Counted from the stretch's first letter, positions 18,527 to 30,090 are shown. The stretch is 64,000 nt of DNA from Oxalobacter aliiformigenes (GCF_027116575.1 NZ_CP098252.1:62001-126000); one strand, 5' to 3'. Notes: generated by a model not told the origin, from the letters alone. Made by a program: numbers and translations.

Positions 18527-18733
18527 TCAATAATGAGGAGGTTTTTCGTTGAGGGGATTGTCGTTTTCCAGTTCCACAATACGGGAAGCCATCTCTTTCA
18601 GTATCGCTTCGAAATTGTCGATTTTCAATTGTTGTTGATAAACTGTTTTGTTCAGTTCATCAATCATGTCTTCCTGACGCGTAATACGGATTTCAAGATC
18701 GATAAGACGTTCTTCCATTTTCTTTTCCGGCAA
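18527..18733 (-). CDS. slyX: SlyX-family protein
   Basis: A 68-residue, strongly helical protein with a heptad-like pattern (ERLIDLEIRITRQEDMIDEL, then VYQQQLKIDNFEAILKEM) expected to form a coiled coil, and the short SlyX ending with a proline-proline (EKPPHY). An internal ATG at 18718 (MEERLIDLE) is an alternative start. The role of SlyX is not established. It lies 29 bases after rep and 22 bases before the DUF2288 gene. Confidence 0.85.
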   Translation of the reverse strand: MPEKKMEERLIDLEIRITRQEDMIDELNKTVYQQQLKIDNFEAILKEMASRIVELENDNPLNEKPPHY

Positions 18734-18762
18734 ATTTCAAACAAAACACCATCAAAACCCAA

Positions 18763-20826
18763 TCAGGCCAGTTTCGGTTTCTGCAGCAGCGCTTTCAGAT
18801 TGGCCAATCTTGCCTTCGGTGTCAACACTTCTGTCTCCAGGGGAACAGCAACTCCTTCATTCAGCTTCATTTCCCCGATGAACCGCGACGGTTCGCATTG
18901 GATAACTTCCCGCGCCTTTTTCCGTTTTTTGCACCAGGAAACATGCAATGTCCTTTGTGCACGGGTTATGCCGACATACATCAGTCTGCGTTCTTCCTGA
19001 ATCCGGACAGCAAGCTGATCGGCTGGCATATCCGGATCACCCAGATGGGGTAAAATGCCTTCTTCCACCCCGACCAGGAAAACATGTGGAAACTCGAGAC
19101 CTTTGGCGGCATGCAATGTCGAAAGATGAACCGCATCAGGCTCCTCGTCCCTGCCTTCCAGCATAGTCATCAGGGCAACCATTTGTGTCAGCTCGAGAAG
19201 ACTTTTTTCCGGGCCGTCTTCCAGTTTGCCGCCTTTGCTTTTTTCTTTCAGCCAGTTTGTAAATTCAAGAACATTTTGCCATTTGTTTTTGGCCGTTCTT
19301 TCGTCGAAATTATCGTAAAGATAGGTTTCATAGGCTATTTCGTGCATCAGCTCATCCAGCAGTGCCGCAGCATTTTCGCCTTTGGCCGATAACCCGGGAC
19401 GACTCGCCCTTTCCTCAATCCCGTTAATAAAATCACAAAACCCACGCAGTGGTCCCAGCTGGCGAGGAGACAACTTGGCTTCCAGCCCCCCCTTGTATAC
19501 CGCTTCAAACAATGAACACTGCCACTGTCCGGCAAAAGCCCCCAGCGTCTCGAGAGTGGATTGTCCGACACCGCGACGAGGTGTGGTGACAGCCCGGATA
19601 AAAGCCGGATCGTCATCCAGATTGGCAATCAGCCGTAAATAACTGATGATATCCCGGATTTCGGCACGGGCGAAAAAGCTTTGCCCCCCCGAAATGGTGT
19701 AAGGAATATTTTCCCGCCTCAATGCCGTTTCGAATATACGGGCCTGATAATTCCCCCGGTAAAGAATGGCATAGTCCGAAAATCTGGCCCGCCGTTCGAA
19801 CTTGTGAGCCGATAAAAGCATGACAACCTGTTCCGCTTCCTGTTCCTCATCCGACATGGCCAGTGTTTCAACCGGTTCGCCCAGACCATGATCGGACCAC
19901 AGTTTTTTTTCGAACAATTTCGGATTATTACCGATCACGGCATTGGCCGCCTGAAGAATCCTCATGGAAGAACGATAATTCTGTTCCAGTCTGATCACTT
20001 TAAGATCGCTGAAATCTTTCTGCAGGGTTTTCAGGTTCTCGATCGTCGCACCACGCCATGCATAAATGGCCTGATCGTCATCTCCCACTGCAGTGAACAT
20101 CGGTTTTTTTCCGATTCCCGATACCAGCAATTTGACCAACTCATACTGGCAGGTATTCGTATCCTGATATTCGTCCACCAGCAAATAACGCAATCGTCTT
20201 TGCCATTTTTCACGTACCCTGTCACTGGAACGGAACAGCTCGACCGGCAACCGGATGAGATCATCGAAATCCACCGCCTGATAAGCGGAAAGCGTCGCCA
20301 CATAATTCCGGTATATGCGTGCAGCCTGTGCTTCTTCATCATCCACAGCACTTTTCAAAGCGGTTTCCGGATCGACCATTCCGTTTTTCCACAAGGATAT
20401 CGTACCCTGAATCCGGCGGATAAGCTGTTTGTCAGTGGTAACGGCAAGATCCTGAACCAGAGAAAAACAGTCATCACTGTCAAGAATGGAAAAACGGTCC
20501 TTGAGATTCAGTTCTTTCGCTTCCTGCCGCAGAATCTTCACACCAAGAGAATGGAAAGTCGAAATCGTCAACTGTGAAGCGTCAGAGGGCTCTCTCAGCA
20601 AGCGTGAAATCCGTTCCTGCATTTCTGCCGCCGCCTTGTTGGTAAAGGTCAATGCCGCAATGTTTCTGGCTTCATACTGGCCACTGCCTATCATATGAGC
20701 GATTTTCTGCGTAATGACACGCGTTTTTCCGGAACCGGCCCCGGCCAGAACCAGACAGGGGCCATCCATATAGTGGACCGCTTCATATTGCTGGGCATTC
20801 AGTTTGGCAAAGGCATCATTCGACAT
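18763..20826 (-). CDS. rep: ATP-dependent DNA helicase Rep
   Basis: A 687-residue superfamily 1A helicase. Walker A GAGSGKT is at residues 29-35 within GPCLVLAGAGSGKTRVITQKIAHMI, which matches Rep better than UvrD. Further motifs are TFHSLGVKILRQE, VDEYQDTN, VGDDDQAIYAWRGA and the late STLHAAKGLEFPHVFLVGVEEGILP. Rep moves 3' to 5' on single strands and helps forks through bound proteins. The start at 20826 (MSNDAFAKLNAQQ) is chosen over an extension to 21036, which has no helicase character and would run into the hslV promoter. Confidence 0.94.
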   Translation of the reverse strand: MSNDAFAKLNAQQYEAVHYMDGPCLVLAGAGSGKTRVITQKIAHMIGSGQYEARNIAALTFTNKAAAEMQERISRLLREPSDASQLTISTFHSLGVKILRQEAKELNLKDRFSILDSDDCFSLVQDLAVTTDKQLIRRIQGTISLWKNGMVDPETALKSAVDDEEAQAARIYRNYVATLSAYQAVDFDDLIRLPVELFRSSDRVREKWQRRLRYLLVDEYQDTNTCQYELVKLLVSGIGKKPMFTAVGDDDQAIYAWRGATIENLKTLQKDFSDLKVIRLEQNYRSSMRILQAANAVIGNNPKLFEKKLWSDHGLGEPVETLAMSDEEQEAEQVVMLLSAHKFERRARFSDYAILYRGNYQARIFETALRRENIPYTISGGQSFFARAEIRDIISYLRLIANLDDDPAFIRAVTTPRRGVGQSTLETLGAFAGQWQCSLFEAVYKGGLEAKLSPRQLGPLRGFCDFINGIEERASRPGLSAKGENAAALLDELMHEIAYETYLYDNFDERTAKNKWQNVLEFTNWLKEKSKGGKLEDGPEKSLLELTQMVALMTMLEGRDEEPDAVHLSTLHAAKGLEFPHVFLVGVEEGILPHLGDPDMPADQLAVRIQEERRLMYVGITRAQRTLHVSWCKKRKKAREVIQCEPSRFIGEMKLNEGVAVPLETEVLTPKARLANLKALLQKPKLA

Positions 20827-20929
20827 AACGCATTCATGGAAAAAACAAGGGGTGCCATTATAACAGCGAGAAGTCAGTCCCATATGATGAAGTTCGGGGT
20901 AAACTACAGAATTGCACAGCCGGGCGACT

Positions 20930-20957
20930 CTTGTAATTGGCAAACCAGTCCCCATTT
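20930..20957 (+). promoter_or_regulatory. Heat-shock (sigma-32) type promoter for hslVU
   Basis: CTTGTAA (20930-20936) and CCCCATTT (20950-20957) are separated by 13 bases. The sigma-32 consensus is CTTGAAA then about 13-17 bases and CCCCATnT, so one base differs in the -35 and the -10 is excellent. It lies 58 bases upstream of the hslV start, and hslVU is a classic heat-shock operon. Confidence 0.75.
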
Positions 20958-21014
20958 GAGGCAAATGGCATAAAAGTATTTTTTCGCACGTCCGATTACA
21001 CTTTAGGGAATCAT

Positions 21015-21551
21015 ATGGAACAATTTCACGGGACAACCATCGTATCCGTCCGTCGCGGCAATCAGGTGGCGCTGGGCGGGGATGGACAGGTCACACTCGG
21101 TAATATCGTTATCAAGGGTACGGCCAGAAAAGTCCGCAAGCTCTACAACGGAAGAGTACTGGCAGGATTTGCCGGGGGTACGGCAGATGCATTCACATTA
21201 ATTGAACGATTCGAGGCAAAACTCGAAAAACACCAGGGCAATCTTTTGCGTTCATCCGTTGAGCTTGCCAAAGACTGGAGGACCGACCGCATGTTGAGAC
21301 GTCTTGAAGCCATGCTTCTGGTCGCCGACAGGGAATCCACCCTGGTCATTACAGGAAACGGCGATGTACTTGAACCGGAAGAAGGAGTCGGAGCAATCGG
21401 CTCGGGTGGTCCGTATGCCCAGTCTGCCGCACTGGCTCTTCAACGCAATACTGAACTGACTCCCGCCGAAATCGTCGCAAAATCGCTCGCGATCGCCGGA
21501 GACCTTTGCATTTACACCAACCAGTCTCATATCATCGAGACACTGGACTGA
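21015..21551 (+). CDS. hslV: ATP-dependent protease subunit HslV
   Basis: A 178-residue proteasome-like peptidase of the HslUV complex. The sequence [16 protein letters not shown] shows a short propeptide before Thr7, which becomes the N-terminal nucleophile after processing. The conserved [10 protein letters not shown] and [13 protein letters not shown] follow. I place the start at 21015 rather than the longer frame from 20937, since 20937-21014 overlaps the heat-shock promoter. hslU begins 44 bases after it. Confidence 0.95.
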   Translation: MEQFHGTTIVSVRRGNQVALGGDGQVTLGNIVIKGTARKVRKLYNGRVLAGFAGGTADAFTLIERFEAKLEKHQGNLLRSSVELAKDWRTDRMLRRLEAMLLVADRESTLVITGNGDVLEPEEGVGAIGSGGPYAQSAALALQRNTELTPAEIVAKSLAIAGDLCIYTNQSHIIETLD

Positions 21552-21595
21552 TTTTCACCATCTTCATTTTCTATTTTTCATCCGAAAAACAAACC

Positions 21596-22927
21596 ATGAA
21601 TTTGACTCCTCAAGAGATTGTCACCGAACTGGACAAACATGTCGTTGGACAATCCAAAGCCAAACGTGCCGTCGCTGTCGCTTTGCGTAACCGCTGGCGC
21701 CGTCAGCAGGTCGCCGAACCGCTCCGGCATGAAATCACACCGAAAAATATTCTGATGATCGGCCCGACGGGGGTCGGCAAGACAGAAATCGCACGCCGTC
21801 TTGCACGACTGGCCGATGCTCCGTTCATCAAAATCGAAGCGACCAAATTCACGGAAGTCGGTTATGTCGGACGCGATGTCGATACCATCATCCGTGATCT
21901 TGTCGATATCGGCATCAAACAGACCCGTGAAGCCGAAATGATCAAAGTCCGTTCCAAGGCTGTCGATGCTGCGGAAGACCGGATACTTAACATTCTCATT
22001 CCACAGCCCAGAGACTTCGGATTCGGATCGAACGACCAGCCGACCTCATCCGGCGACAATACCCGTCAGGTCTTTCGGAAAAAACTGCGTGAAGGATCGC
22101 TGGACGACAGGGAAATCGAGATCGAGGTAGCAGACTCCGGTCCGCATATGGAAATCATGGCCCCTCCCGGTATGGAAGAAATGACCGAACAGATCAAATC
22201 CATGTTTTCCGGACTGGGCAGCGGCCGCAAGAAAAGCCGCAAAGTCAAAATCCGGGAAGCGATCAAGCTGATTATCGAGGAAGAAGCCGCAAAACTGATC
22301 AATGAAGACGAATTGCGCCAGAAAGCCATTGCGAACGTCGAACAGAACGGAATCGTTTTCCTGGATGAAATCGACAAGATCGCTTCACGATCGGAAATCA
22401 GCGGCGCGGATGTATCGCGTGCCGGTGTTCAACGCGACTTGTTACCTCTGGTCGAGGGAACGACGGTCAACACGAAATACGGCATGATCAAAACCGATCA
22501 TATTCTTTTCATTGCATCCGGCGCTTTTCAACTGGCGAAACCCTCCGATCTCATTCCGGAATTGCAGGGCCGTTTCCCGATCCGGGTCGAACTCGAATCA
22601 CTGTCCATCGAAGATTTCGAGCAGATCCTGACCAGCACGGAAGCCAGCCTTATTTCCCAGTACAAGGCACTTCTGGCAACAGAAGGCATGCAGCTGGAAT
22701 TCAACGACGAAGCCATCAGGCGATTGGCCGAGATCTCCTATACCGTCAATGAACGCACCGAAAATATCGGTGCCCGAAGACTGTATACCGTCATGGAGAG
22801 ACTGCTTGAAGAAATCTCATTCACCGCTGTCAATTACAACGGCACATTGACCATCGACAAGGATTACGTCAATGAACGACTGGAAGCCTTGTCCGCCAAC
22901 GAAGACCTGTCGCGCTACGTACTCTGA
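21596..22927 (+). CDS. hslU: ATP-dependent protease ATPase subunit HslU
   Basis: A 443-residue AAA+ unfoldase that feeds substrates to HslV. The N-terminal [21 protein letters not shown] and Walker A GPTGVGKT (residues 56-63) lead into [12 protein letters not shown], the pore-loop region. The family-specific I domain follows, then Walker [10 protein letters not shown] and the sensor-2 region [15 protein letters not shown]. The C-terminus ends SRYVL, close to the usual tail that docks in HslV. Followed by a strong terminator. Confidence 0.97.
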   Translation: MNLTPQEIVTELDKHVVGQSKAKRAVAVALRNRWRRQQVAEPLRHEITPKNILMIGPTGVGKTEIARRLARLADAPFIKIEATKFTEVGYVGRDVDTIIRDLVDIGIKQTREAEMIKVRSKAVDAAEDRILNILIPQPRDFGFGSNDQPTSSGDNTRQVFRKKLREGSLDDREIEIEVADSGPHMEIMAPPGMEEMTEQIKSMFSGLGSGRKKSRKVKIREAIKLIIEEEAAKLINEDELRQKAIANVEQNGIVFLDEIDKIASRSEISGADVSRAGVQRDLLPLVEGTTVNTKYGMIKTDHILFIASGAFQLAKPSDLIPELQGRFPIRVELESLSIEDFEQILTSTEASLISQYKALLATEGMQLEFNDEAIRRLAEISYTVNERTENIGARRLYTVMERLLEEISFTAVNYNGTLTIDKDYVNERLEALSANEDLSRYVL

Positions 22928-22932
22928 CCGCC

Positions 22933-22970
22933 AACAGGTTGTGCCCGGAAAAGGGCACAACCTGTTTTTC
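22933..22970 (+). terminator. Rho-independent terminator after hslU
   Basis: AACAGGTTGTGCCC pairs with GGGCACAACCTGT around a GGAAAA loop and is followed by a T-run. The 3' end touches the stop codon of the convergent nitroreductase gene. Confidence 0.9.
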
Positions 22971-23628
22971 AGTCAACCCAGAAAACAACTTCTTCAGGCG
23001 GTTGTCTTGTCTTTTCAGACGGTTCATTCAGGCGGTAACCGAAGGCGACCATAACGGCCAAACCATACCGGCCATTATCCAGCAACCGATGTTCTGCCAG
23101 TATTTTTTCAATAGCCGACATATTTCCTCCCTCGATGGCACATGAATCGATACCCAGCAATGCCGCAGCGGTCATCATGTTGCCCAATGCAATATATGAC
23201 TGTTTCACCGCCCAGTCGAACAAGGCTTTCGGTGTTTCCAGAATACCGTTTTCCCTCTGGAATTCACGGAAACGTTCCCTTTTCTTTTCCATCATTTCCG
23301 GAGAAAGATGCTGGATGTCGCGCATCATGTGGGTCACATGGGAAGAATCATACCTCATACCGTCCTTAAGACAGAGTATGGCCACATAATGGCTCGCTGT
23401 GGGCAATTGTCCTTGCGCTCCCCAGGTTACCGTCCTCAGTTCATTTCTCAACTGGGTATTCTGAATGACGACGAACCGCCAGGGCTCAAAACCAAAGGAA
23501 CTGGGAGACAGACGGCCGGCTTCGAGAATGACATTGAAATCCTGATCGGAAATCTTTTTTGTTTCGTCGAACTTCTTGGTAGCATGCCGGAACTGAAAAG
23601 CGGAAAGAACATCTTCTCGCGTAACCAT
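22969..23628 (-). CDS. Nitroreductase-family NAD(P)H-dependent oxidoreductase
   Basis: A 219-residue flavin oxidoreductase of the NfsB-like branch. Visible elements are the N-terminal FQFRHATKKFDETKKI, the FMN-binding LSPSSFGFEPWRFVVIQN, and the late IDSCAIEGGN and VMVAFGYRLNEPSEKTRQPPEEV. The start at 23628 follows a clear GGAGG ribosome site; the upstream extension to 23664 would run through it. The physiological substrate (quinone, nitro compound or other) cannot be told. Confidence 0.9.
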   Translation of the reverse strand: MVTREDVLSAFQFRHATKKFDETKKISDQDFNVILEAGRLSPSSFGFEPWRFVVIQNTQLRNELRTVTWGAQGQLPTASHYVAILCLKDGMRYDSSHVTHMMRDIQHLSPEMMEKKRERFREFQRENGILETPKALFDWAVKQSYIALGNMMTAAALLGIDSCAIEGGNMSAIEKILAEHRLLDNGRYGLAVMVAFGYRLNEPSEKTRQPPEEVVFWVD

Positions 23629-23731
23629 AATACCTCCTCCATTTTCTCGATACGACAACGCCATCTTTCAGATAGCGTCTTTTTCATTTTAAAAATACCG
23701 AAACTGTGGCAACAGCAATGATTCAGACCTG

Positions 23732-23761
23732 AAAAAAAAGGCGCCCTGAAAAAGAGCGCCT
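23732..23761 (-). terminator. Rho-independent terminator after gapA
   Basis: On the minus strand GGCGC and GCGCC pair around CTCTTTTTCAGG and are followed by eight Ts. It lies 27 bases past the gapA stop. Confidence 0.8.
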
Positions 23762-23787
23762 CAGAGTTCCCAAAAACTGCCTGCGAC

Positions 23788-24801
23788 TTATTTTGCGTTC
23801 CAGAGCGCTACCGTGGTATCCAGCATACGACAGCTGAATCCCCACTCGTTGTCATACCAGGAAAGGATTTTCACCAGCGATCCATCCACAACCCGGGTTT
23901 GCGTGGCATCGAAAATACTGGATGCCGGATTGTGATTGAAATCAGACGACACCAGAGGTTCAACGTTATAAGCCAGAATACCTTTCAGCTTGCCTTCCGA
24001 GGCCTTTTTCACGACTTCATTGACTTCTTCAACCGAAGTCTTGCGCGACGCATTGAATGTCAGATCAACAACAGAAACATTGATTGTCGGGACACGAATA
24101 GCGAAACCGTCCAGCTTGCCATTCAGTTCCGGAAGAACAAGACCCACGGCAGCCGCAGCGCCTGTCCGGGTCGGAATGATATTCAGCCCTGCGGCGCGGG
24201 CCCGTCTGGGATCACGATGATAGACATCGGTCAGAACCTGATCGTTGGTATAGGAATGAACGGTCGTCATCAACCCGTCAACGATTCCAAGCCCTTCGTT
24301 CAATGCCAATGCAACCGGAGCCAGGCAATTGGTCGTACAGGAAGCATTCGAAATGACCATATCGCTTGCCTTCAGAACATTCTGGTTGACACCATAGACG
24401 ACGGTCGCATCCACATCCTTGCCTCCCGGAGCGGAAATGACGACCTTTTTGGCCCCCGCACGCAAGTGGGCGGATGCGGCAGCCTTGGACGTGAAAAGAC
24501 CGGTGCATTCCAGAACGACATCAACACCCAGCTCTTTCCAGGGAAGTGCTCCTGGATCCCGTTCACCAGTCACACGAATTCTGTCGCCATTGACAATCAG
24601 TTCATTGCCTTCGAACGAAACCTCGGCTGGAAACTTGCCATGAGCTGTATCGTACTTGGTCAGGAGTGCAATTGTTTCGATCTCGCCGGGATTGTTGATA
24701 GCAACGATTTCAATATCATGCCGCTTGCCATATTCATAATGGGCGCGAAGAACATTTCTCCCGATACGACCGTAACCATTGATTGCCACGCGAATAGCCA
24801 T
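23788..24801 (-). CDS. gapA: Glyceraldehyde-3-phosphate dehydrogenase, type I
   Basis: A 337-residue NAD-dependent dehydrogenase of glycolysis and gluconeogenesis. The dinucleotide-binding [15 protein letters not shown] is at the N-terminus, the catalytic cysteine is in [12 protein letters not shown], and the later [20 protein letters not shown] is also typical. It lies 75 bases downstream of tktA on the same strand, a common pairing in Burkholderiales, so both may be expressed from the tktA promoter. Confidence 0.96.
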   Translation of the reverse strand: MAIRVAINGYGRIGRNVLRAHYEYGKRHDIEIVAINNPGEIETIALLTKYDTAHGKFPAEVSFEGNELIVNGDRIRVTGERDPGALPWKELGVDVVLECTGLFTSKAAASAHLRAGAKKVVISAPGGKDVDATVVYGVNQNVLKASDMVISNASCTTNCLAPVALALNEGLGIVDGLMTTVHSYTNDQVLTDVYHRDPRRARAAGLNIIPTRTGAAAAVGLVLPELNGKLDGFAIRVPTINVSVVDLTFNASRKTSVEEVNEVVKKASEGKLKGILAYNVEPLVSSDFNHNPASSIFDATQTRVVDGSLVKILSWYDNEWGFSCRMLDTTVALWNAK

Positions 24802-24876
24802 AAATTAACTCCTGAATGTTTAAAAAGCCAATTGTAGATACGCGGACTCTTTGTAAAAGTCCGCATCGAATATTTA

Positions 24877-26874
24877 TTATTTACTCAAAACCGCTTCAAC
24901 CTTCGACACGACATGATCTACGGTAAAGCCGAAATGCTTGAAAAGAATCCCCGCCGGAGCGGATTCACCGAAGGTTTCCATCCCGACGACATCCCCATCG
25001 AGACCGACATATTTGCGCCAGTAATCCGAAGCTGCCGCCTCAATCGCCACCCTTGGCAATCTGGTCGGAAGAACCGCATTCCGGTAAAGCGCATCCTGCC
25101 TGTCGAATACATCGGCACAAGGCATGGATACCACCCTAGCGGGAATATTCTTCCGGGCCAGCTCCTCTGCCGACTTCATAGCCAAATCGACTTCCGAACC
25201 TGTCGCGATCAGAACGATTTTCGCATCCGGTGCATCTCTCAGCACATAGGCTCCCCTGCCGATATTGTCGATCTGTTCCTGTGTCCGCTCGAAATACGGA
25301 AGATTCTGGCGCGAAAGGATCAGGACACTTGGAACCTTGCGGTTTCTGACAGCGCTTCCCCACGCAACCGCCGTTTCAACAGTATCGCACGGACGCCAGT
25401 TTTCCAGTCCGGGAATCAGTCTCAGACTGGCAATCTGTTCAATCGGTTGATGGGTTGGTCCGTCTTCGCCGACCCCGATAGAGTCATGCGTGAACACGTA
25501 GATCGTTCCTATCTGCATCAGCGCCGACATTCTGATCGCATTGCGGCAATAATCCGAAAATGTCAGGAATGTACCGCCAAACGGAATGAATCCACCATGA
25601 AGAACAATACCATTCATAATGGCAGACATACCGAACTCGCGGACACCGTAATTGATGTAATTGCCCGTCTGGCCGCCGCGAATGGCGACGCTCTCTTTCC
25701 AGTTCGTCAGATTCGACCCTGTCAGATCTGCCGATCCCCCCAGAAACTCGGGTAACCCCGGAGCAAGCGCTTCGATGGCATTCTGGCTGGCCTTGCGGGT
25801 AGCGATATTTTCTTTTCTGGCGACACAATCGGCGATATAACCGCGGACGGTTTCCTCGAAACCGGAAGGCAGCTCACCGGAAATACGGCGCATCAGTTCA
25901 CTGGCTTCTGCGGGATATTTTTCACTGTATTTCACAAAAAGGTCATTCCACGCCGATTCGAGCTGATTTCCCTTTTTGCGGGCATCCCATGCCTCATACA
26001 CATCTTCCGGAATCACAAACGGAGGATAATCCCAGCCAATGGCCTTGCGGGTCGCCGCAATTTCCTCGTCTCCCAGCGGAGAACCATGTGCCTTGTTCAA
26101 CCCGGCCTTGTTGGGAGATCCTTTTCCGATAACTGTCTTGCAACAAATCAGCGTCGGTTTGTCGGATTGCTGCGCGGCAACAATTGCCGCATCAACAGCG
26201 GCTACATCATGACCGTTCACGTCACGAATGACATTCCATCCATAAGCTTCAAAACGTTCCGGAGTGTTATCCGTGAACCACCCCTTGACGTTTCCGTCAA
26301 TCGATATACTGTTGTCATCATACAGGGCGATCAGCTTGTTCAGTTTCCATGTTCCTGCCAGCGAACAGGATTCATGGGAAACCCCCTCCATCAGACAACC
26401 ATCTCCGAGAAAAACATAAGTATAGTGATCGACGATACTGAATCCGGGACGATTGAACTCTTGTGCCAGCAATTTTTCGGCCAAAGCCATACCGACCGCA
26501 TTGGAGATACCTTGTCCCAACGGACCGGTTGTTGTATCGACTCCCGGAGTCACATGAACTTCCGGATGCCCCGGAGTTTTGGAATGGAACTGGCGGAACT
26601 GCCTGATATCTTCCATCGACAAATCATAGCCGGTCAGATGTAACAGGGCATACTGGAGCATTGAACCATGACCGTTCGATAAAATGAAACGGTCCCGATT
26701 GAACCAGTGTGGATTGGCCGGATTATGTCGATAGTGCCCGGACCATAATGCCACAGCGATATCGGCCATACCCATCGGCATGCCGGGATGTCCGGAATTC
26801 GCTTTTTGAACTGCATCCATCGCCAGCGCACGGATAGCGTTGGCCATTTTCGTAACAGGTAATGTATTGTTCAT
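24877..26874 (-). CDS. tktA: Transketolase
   Basis: A 665-residue thiamine diphosphate enzyme of the pentose phosphate pathway. The N-terminal [25 protein letters not shown] with its conserved histidine, the ThDP-binding [13 protein letters not shown], and the pyrimidine-domain [12 protein letters not shown] are all present, followed by [19 protein letters not shown]. It starts at ATG 26874. Together with gapA and the two prs genes, it serves central sugar-phosphate and PRPP supply in this region. Confidence 0.96.
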   Translation of the reverse strand: MNNTLPVTKMANAIRALAMDAVQKANSGHPGMPMGMADIAVALWSGHYRHNPANPHWFNRDRFILSNGHGSMLQYALLHLTGYDLSMEDIRQFRQFHSKTPGHPEVHVTPGVDTTTGPLGQGISNAVGMALAEKLLAQEFNRPGFSIVDHYTYVFLGDGCLMEGVSHESCSLAGTWKLNKLIALYDDNSISIDGNVKGWFTDNTPERFEAYGWNVIRDVNGHDVAAVDAAIVAAQQSDKPTLICCKTVIGKGSPNKAGLNKAHGSPLGDEEIAATRKAIGWDYPPFVIPEDVYEAWDARKKGNQLESAWNDLFVKYSEKYPAEASELMRRISGELPSGFEETVRGYIADCVARKENIATRKASQNAIEALAPGLPEFLGGSADLTGSNLTNWKESVAIRGGQTGNYINYGVREFGMSAIMNGIVLHGGFIPFGGTFLTFSDYCRNAIRMSALMQIGTIYVFTHDSIGVGEDGPTHQPIEQIASLRLIPGLENWRPCDTVETAVAWGSAVRNRKVPSVLILSRQNLPYFERTQEQIDNIGRGAYVLRDAPDAKIVLIATGSEVDLAMKSAEELARKNIPARVVSMPCADVFDRQDALYRNAVLPTRLPRVAIEAAASDYWRKYVGLDGDVVGMETFGESAPAGILFKHFGFTVDHVVSKVEAVLSK

Positions 26875-26999
26875 AGCTGCCAAATCAATGAAAGTGTAAA
26901 AGGCATAACGGATAGATGATTATGCCAACCGGGCTTTTCCTTGTATTCTATCAGAGAGTGTTATCCAGATTAAAATCAATCTACCGGCTTCGATTTGAT

Positions 27000-27728
27000 A
27001 TGACCCGTCTTTTCTATGATTTCCCGCTAACCGTCGGAACAAGTATTGATCTCCCCAAAGACATTGCAAGACACATCATGGTGTTGCGTTTATCCACAGG
27101 TGATGGCATTACGTTTTTCAATGGCAAAGGGGGTGAATATCAGGCCAGAATTGTCGGCGCAGAACGCCAACTGATCCGTGCGGAAATCGTTTCTTTTTCT
27201 CAACGGGAAATTGAACTTCCTTACAGGATAACACTGGCACAAGGCATTCCCGAAGCCGGAAAAATGGACTGGATCATTGAAAAAGCCGTCGAACTGGGCG
27301 TTCAGGAAATCATACCTGTCGCGACCCGGCGCTCTGTTGTCCGGCTCAACGCAGACCGGATCGAAAAACGGCTGTCGCGATGGCAATCGATCGTTGTTTC
27401 CGCTTCACAGCAATGCGGAAGAAACCGTCTGTTAAATATTGCACGGCCAGTCGATTTCGGCGATTGCATACAAACCTTTTCCAGGTTGCCAACCGTCATG
27501 TTCAGCCCCCGTGCCCACGAATCCCTTGCATCCTGGACAACCAGACAGGCACCTCACGATATAGTATTGCTGATCGGTCCGGAAGGTGGCTTTTCACCGG
27601 AAGAGGAGGAACTGGCACGTCAAAACGGTGTCATTTTCCTATCAATGGGCCCCAGAATACTGAGAACCGAAACGGCAGGTCTTGCCGCCGTTTCCGCCAT
27701 CAACGCTTTCTGGGAACAATCACATTGA
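27000..27728 (+). CDS. rsmE: 16S rRNA m3U1498 methyltransferase RsmE
   Basis: A 242-residue SPOUT-fold methyltransferase. The trefoil-knot SAM-binding segment LLIGPEGGFSPEEEELA is near residue 195, with LGPRILRTETA-like MGPRILRTETAG following. The N-terminal part is the PUA-like domain (RLFYDFPLTVGTSIDL). The start at 27000 is preferred since MTRLFYD fits the family better than the extension to 26916. The acetyltransferase gene starts 21 bases after it. Confidence 0.94.
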   Translation: MTRLFYDFPLTVGTSIDLPKDIARHIMVLRLSTGDGITFFNGKGGEYQARIVGAERQLIRAEIVSFSQREIELPYRITLAQGIPEAGKMDWIIEKAVELGVQEIIPVATRRSVVRLNADRIEKRLSRWQSIVVSASQQCGRNRLLNIARPVDFGDCIQTFSRLPTVMFSPRAHESLASWTTRQAPHDIVLLIGPEGGFSPEEEELARQNGVIFLSMGPRILRTETAGLAAVSAINAFWEQSH

Positions 27729-27749
27729 CCAGCTTATAAAGGAAAAAAC

Positions 27750-28340
27750 ATGGCCGGACTGACTGAAAAAGAAAAAATGCTTTTAGGACAACTTTATTAC
27801 TCGAATGACCCTGTTTTGAAACGGGACCGTGATCATGCCATCTCGAAAACACGGGCCTACCACAATTTACCGCCTGAAGCGACAAAAGCCAGATTGGAGA
27901 TTCTCGAAAATCTTCTGGGTTCCTGCGAACCGGATGTCGAAATCGTTCCGCCCTTCCATTGCGACTACGGCTATAACCTGCATATCGGCCATCACTTCTA
28001 TGCCAATACAAACTGCGTTTTTCTGGACTGCGCCGAAATACGCATTGGCAACCATGTATTTCTGGGACCCAATGTCCATATTTACACGGCCAATCATCCA
28101 CTGGACCCTGAACTGCGAAAACAGGGACTGGAAAATGCATTTTCCGTCATCATAGAAGACGACGTCTGGATCGGTGGCGGAACGATCATCAATGCAGGGA
28201 TTACCATAGGCCGTGGCACAACGATCGGTTCCGGAAGCGTCGTCACCCGTAATGTCCCGTCCCATGTTCTCGCGGCAGGAAATCCATGCAGGATCATACG
28301 CCATCTGGCCATTCCGCCCAGGAACACCCCGGTCAGTTGA
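27750..28340 (+). CDS. maa: Sugar O-acetyltransferase (Maa/NodL-like)
   Basis: A 196-residue left-handed beta-helix acetyltransferase. After an N-terminal helical region ([16 protein letters not shown]) the hexapeptide-repeat region runs through [21 protein letters not shown] and [20 protein letters not shown]. The catalytic histidine is expected at [11 protein letters not shown]. It uses acetyl-CoA to modify maltose or related sugars; the natural acceptor is unknown. Its last eight bases overlap the 3' end of prfC. Confidence 0.9.
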   Translation: MAGLTEKEKMLLGQLYYSNDPVLKRDRDHAISKTRAYHNLPPEATKARLEILENLLGSCEPDVEIVPPFHCDYGYNLHIGHHFYANTNCVFLDCAEIRIGNHVFLGPNVHIYTANHPLDPELRKQGLENAFSVIIEDDVWIGGGTIINAGITIGRGTTIGSGSVVTRNVPSHVLAAGNPCRIIRHLAIPPRNTPVS

Positions 28341-30006
28341 GAGAAGCCGAATGCTCTCGCGTGGCATGAAATGCCAGCTTGGGCCATCTTTCTTCCGTCA
28401 GCCTCAGATTGACTCCTGAAGTCGCCAGATAAGTCAGATTGCCTGCCGCATCATAGGCGATATTATGGGCCAGAGATTTTTCAAAATCCGAAAGCACTTT
28501 TTTGTCATCGGCCGTTACCCAGCGAGCACTGGTAATGCTGGTCCCCTCAAAAACGGCATCGACGCCATATTCATTCATCAGGCGACTGGCGACTACTTCG
28601 AACTGCAATACCCCCACCGCCCCCAGAATCAGATCACTGCCCAATACCGGTCTGAATACCTGAACGGCTCCTTCTTCTCCGAGCTGCTGCAATCCTTTGT
28701 GCAACTGTTTGACTTTGAGAGGATTACGTATGCGGACACTGCGGAAAATTTCCGGCGCGAAAAAGGGAATACCGGTAAACTGCAATGCCTCACCTTCGGA
28801 AAAACTGTCTCCGATCTGCATGTTGCCGTGATTCGGCAAACCGATAATATCGCCGGCATAGGCCTCTTCGACCTGTTCCCGCGAAGAAGCCATAAAAGTG
28901 ACCACACTGGACACCTTGATTTCCCTGTTCAGTCTCAAATGTTTAAGACGCATCCCTTTCTCGAACCGTCCCGAACAGACACGCAAAAAAGCAATGCGAT
29001 CACGATGTGCCGGATCCATATTCGCCTGAATCTTGAAAACAAAACCGGAAAACGCCGGTTCGGTCGGTTGCACTTTCCGGACTGTCGCATCCCGTCCAAG
29101 TGGAGGTTGCGCCCAATCCAGAAGAGCATTGAGCACTTCACGCACACCGAAATTATTGATTGCCGAGCCAAAAAAAACAGGCGTCAGTGACCCGGAAAGA
29201 AATTCTTCCAGAACAAACGGATTCGAAGCCCCCTTGACCAGCTCGACTTCCATCTTCAGCTGTTCCATTTCCATCGGGAACATATCCGTCAGTCGTGGAT
29301 TGTCTATTCCCTTGATGACTTCAAAAGTCTGATCCGCTTTTTCATTGCCGGGAGAAAATAACATGATCTCATCATTCAAAAGGTGATAAACCCCTCTGAA
29401 ATTCTTGCCCATTCCGATCGGCCAGGTAATCGGCGCACAACGGATTTTCAGAACCGTTTCGACTTCATCGAGCAATTCCAGAGAATCCCGTGCTTCACGA
29501 TCAAGCTTGTTCATGAATGTAAGAATCGGTGTATTTCTCATCCGGCAGACATCCAGCAGCTTGATCGTTTGCGCTTCCACACCACGCGCGGCATCAATGA
29601 CCATCAATGCCGTATCGACAGCTGTCAGCACGCGGTAAGTATCTTCAGAAAAATCCTGATGCCCGGGAGTATCAAGCAAATTGATGATATGGTCGCGATA
29701 CTCAAACTGCATAACGGAACTGGCGACTGAAATCCCCCTCTGTTTCTCGATTTCCATCCAGTCGGATGTCGCATGCCGTGCACTCTTGCGTGCCTTGACC
29801 GTACCGGCCAGCTGGATTGCCCCTGAAAACAGCAACAGTTTTTCCGTCAATGTTGTTTTACCTGCGTCAGGGTGGGAAATAATGCCGAATGTCCGACGTC
29901 GCGCAACCTCATGCGCTATTTTTTTCGATAAAGCGTCTTTGGATTCCGATATCGCTTCTTCAGCAACAACCGGATCTCCCGAACCGGATTGAACAGTCAT
30001 GGTCAT
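28333..30006 (-). CDS. prfC: Peptide chain release factor 3
   Basis: A 557-residue translational GTPase that recycles RF1 and RF2. The G1 motif is [15 protein letters not shown] near the N-terminus, followed by [30 protein letters not shown] and [13 protein letters not shown] leading 20-residue extension before [13 protein letters not shown] is slightly longer than usual. ATG 30006 is used; ATG 30000 is also possible, with no strong ribosome site for either. prfC next to ssrA puts two ribosome-related loci back to back, with ssrA transcribed the other way. Confidence 0.95.
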   Translation of the reverse strand: MTMTVQSGSGDPVVAEEAISESKDALSKKIAHEVARRRTFGIISHPDAGKTTLTEKLLLFSGAIQLAGTVKARKSARHATSDWMEIEKQRGISVASSVMQFEYRDHIINLLDTPGHQDFSEDTYRVLTAVDTALMVIDAARGVEAQTIKLLDVCRMRNTPILTFMNKLDREARDSLELLDEVETVLKIRCAPITWPIGMGKNFRGVYHLLNDEIMLFSPGNEKADQTFEVIKGIDNPRLTDMFPMEMEQLKMEVELVKGASNPFVLEEFLSGSLTPVFFGSAINNFGVREVLNALLDWAQPPLGRDATVRKVQPTEPAFSGFVFKIQANMDPAHRDRIAFLRVCSGRFEKGMRLKHLRLNREIKVSSVVTFMASSREQVEEAYAGDIIGLPNHGNMQIGDSFSEGEALQFTGIPFFAPEIFRSVRIRNPLKVKQLHKGLQQLGEEGAVQVFRPVLGSDLILGAVGVLQFEVVASRLMNEYGVDAVFEGTSITSARWVTADDKKVLSDFEKSLAHNIAYDAAGNLTYLATSGVNLRLTEERWPKLAFHATREHSASLN

Positions 30007-30084
30007 CAAAAATCGATCAGCTAAAAATTTCCGCGTTTATTTACCGAAATACGAATTAAATCAGATAAAACGCCCAATAAAATG

Positions 30085-30090
30085 TATAAT
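30085..30090 (+). promoter_or_regulatory. -10 element of ssrA
   Basis: TATAAT at 30085-30090 in an AT-rich spacer, 56 bases before the mature tmRNA start. The precursor would carry a 5' leader removed by processing. No clear -35 hexamer is seen. Confidence 0.5.
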
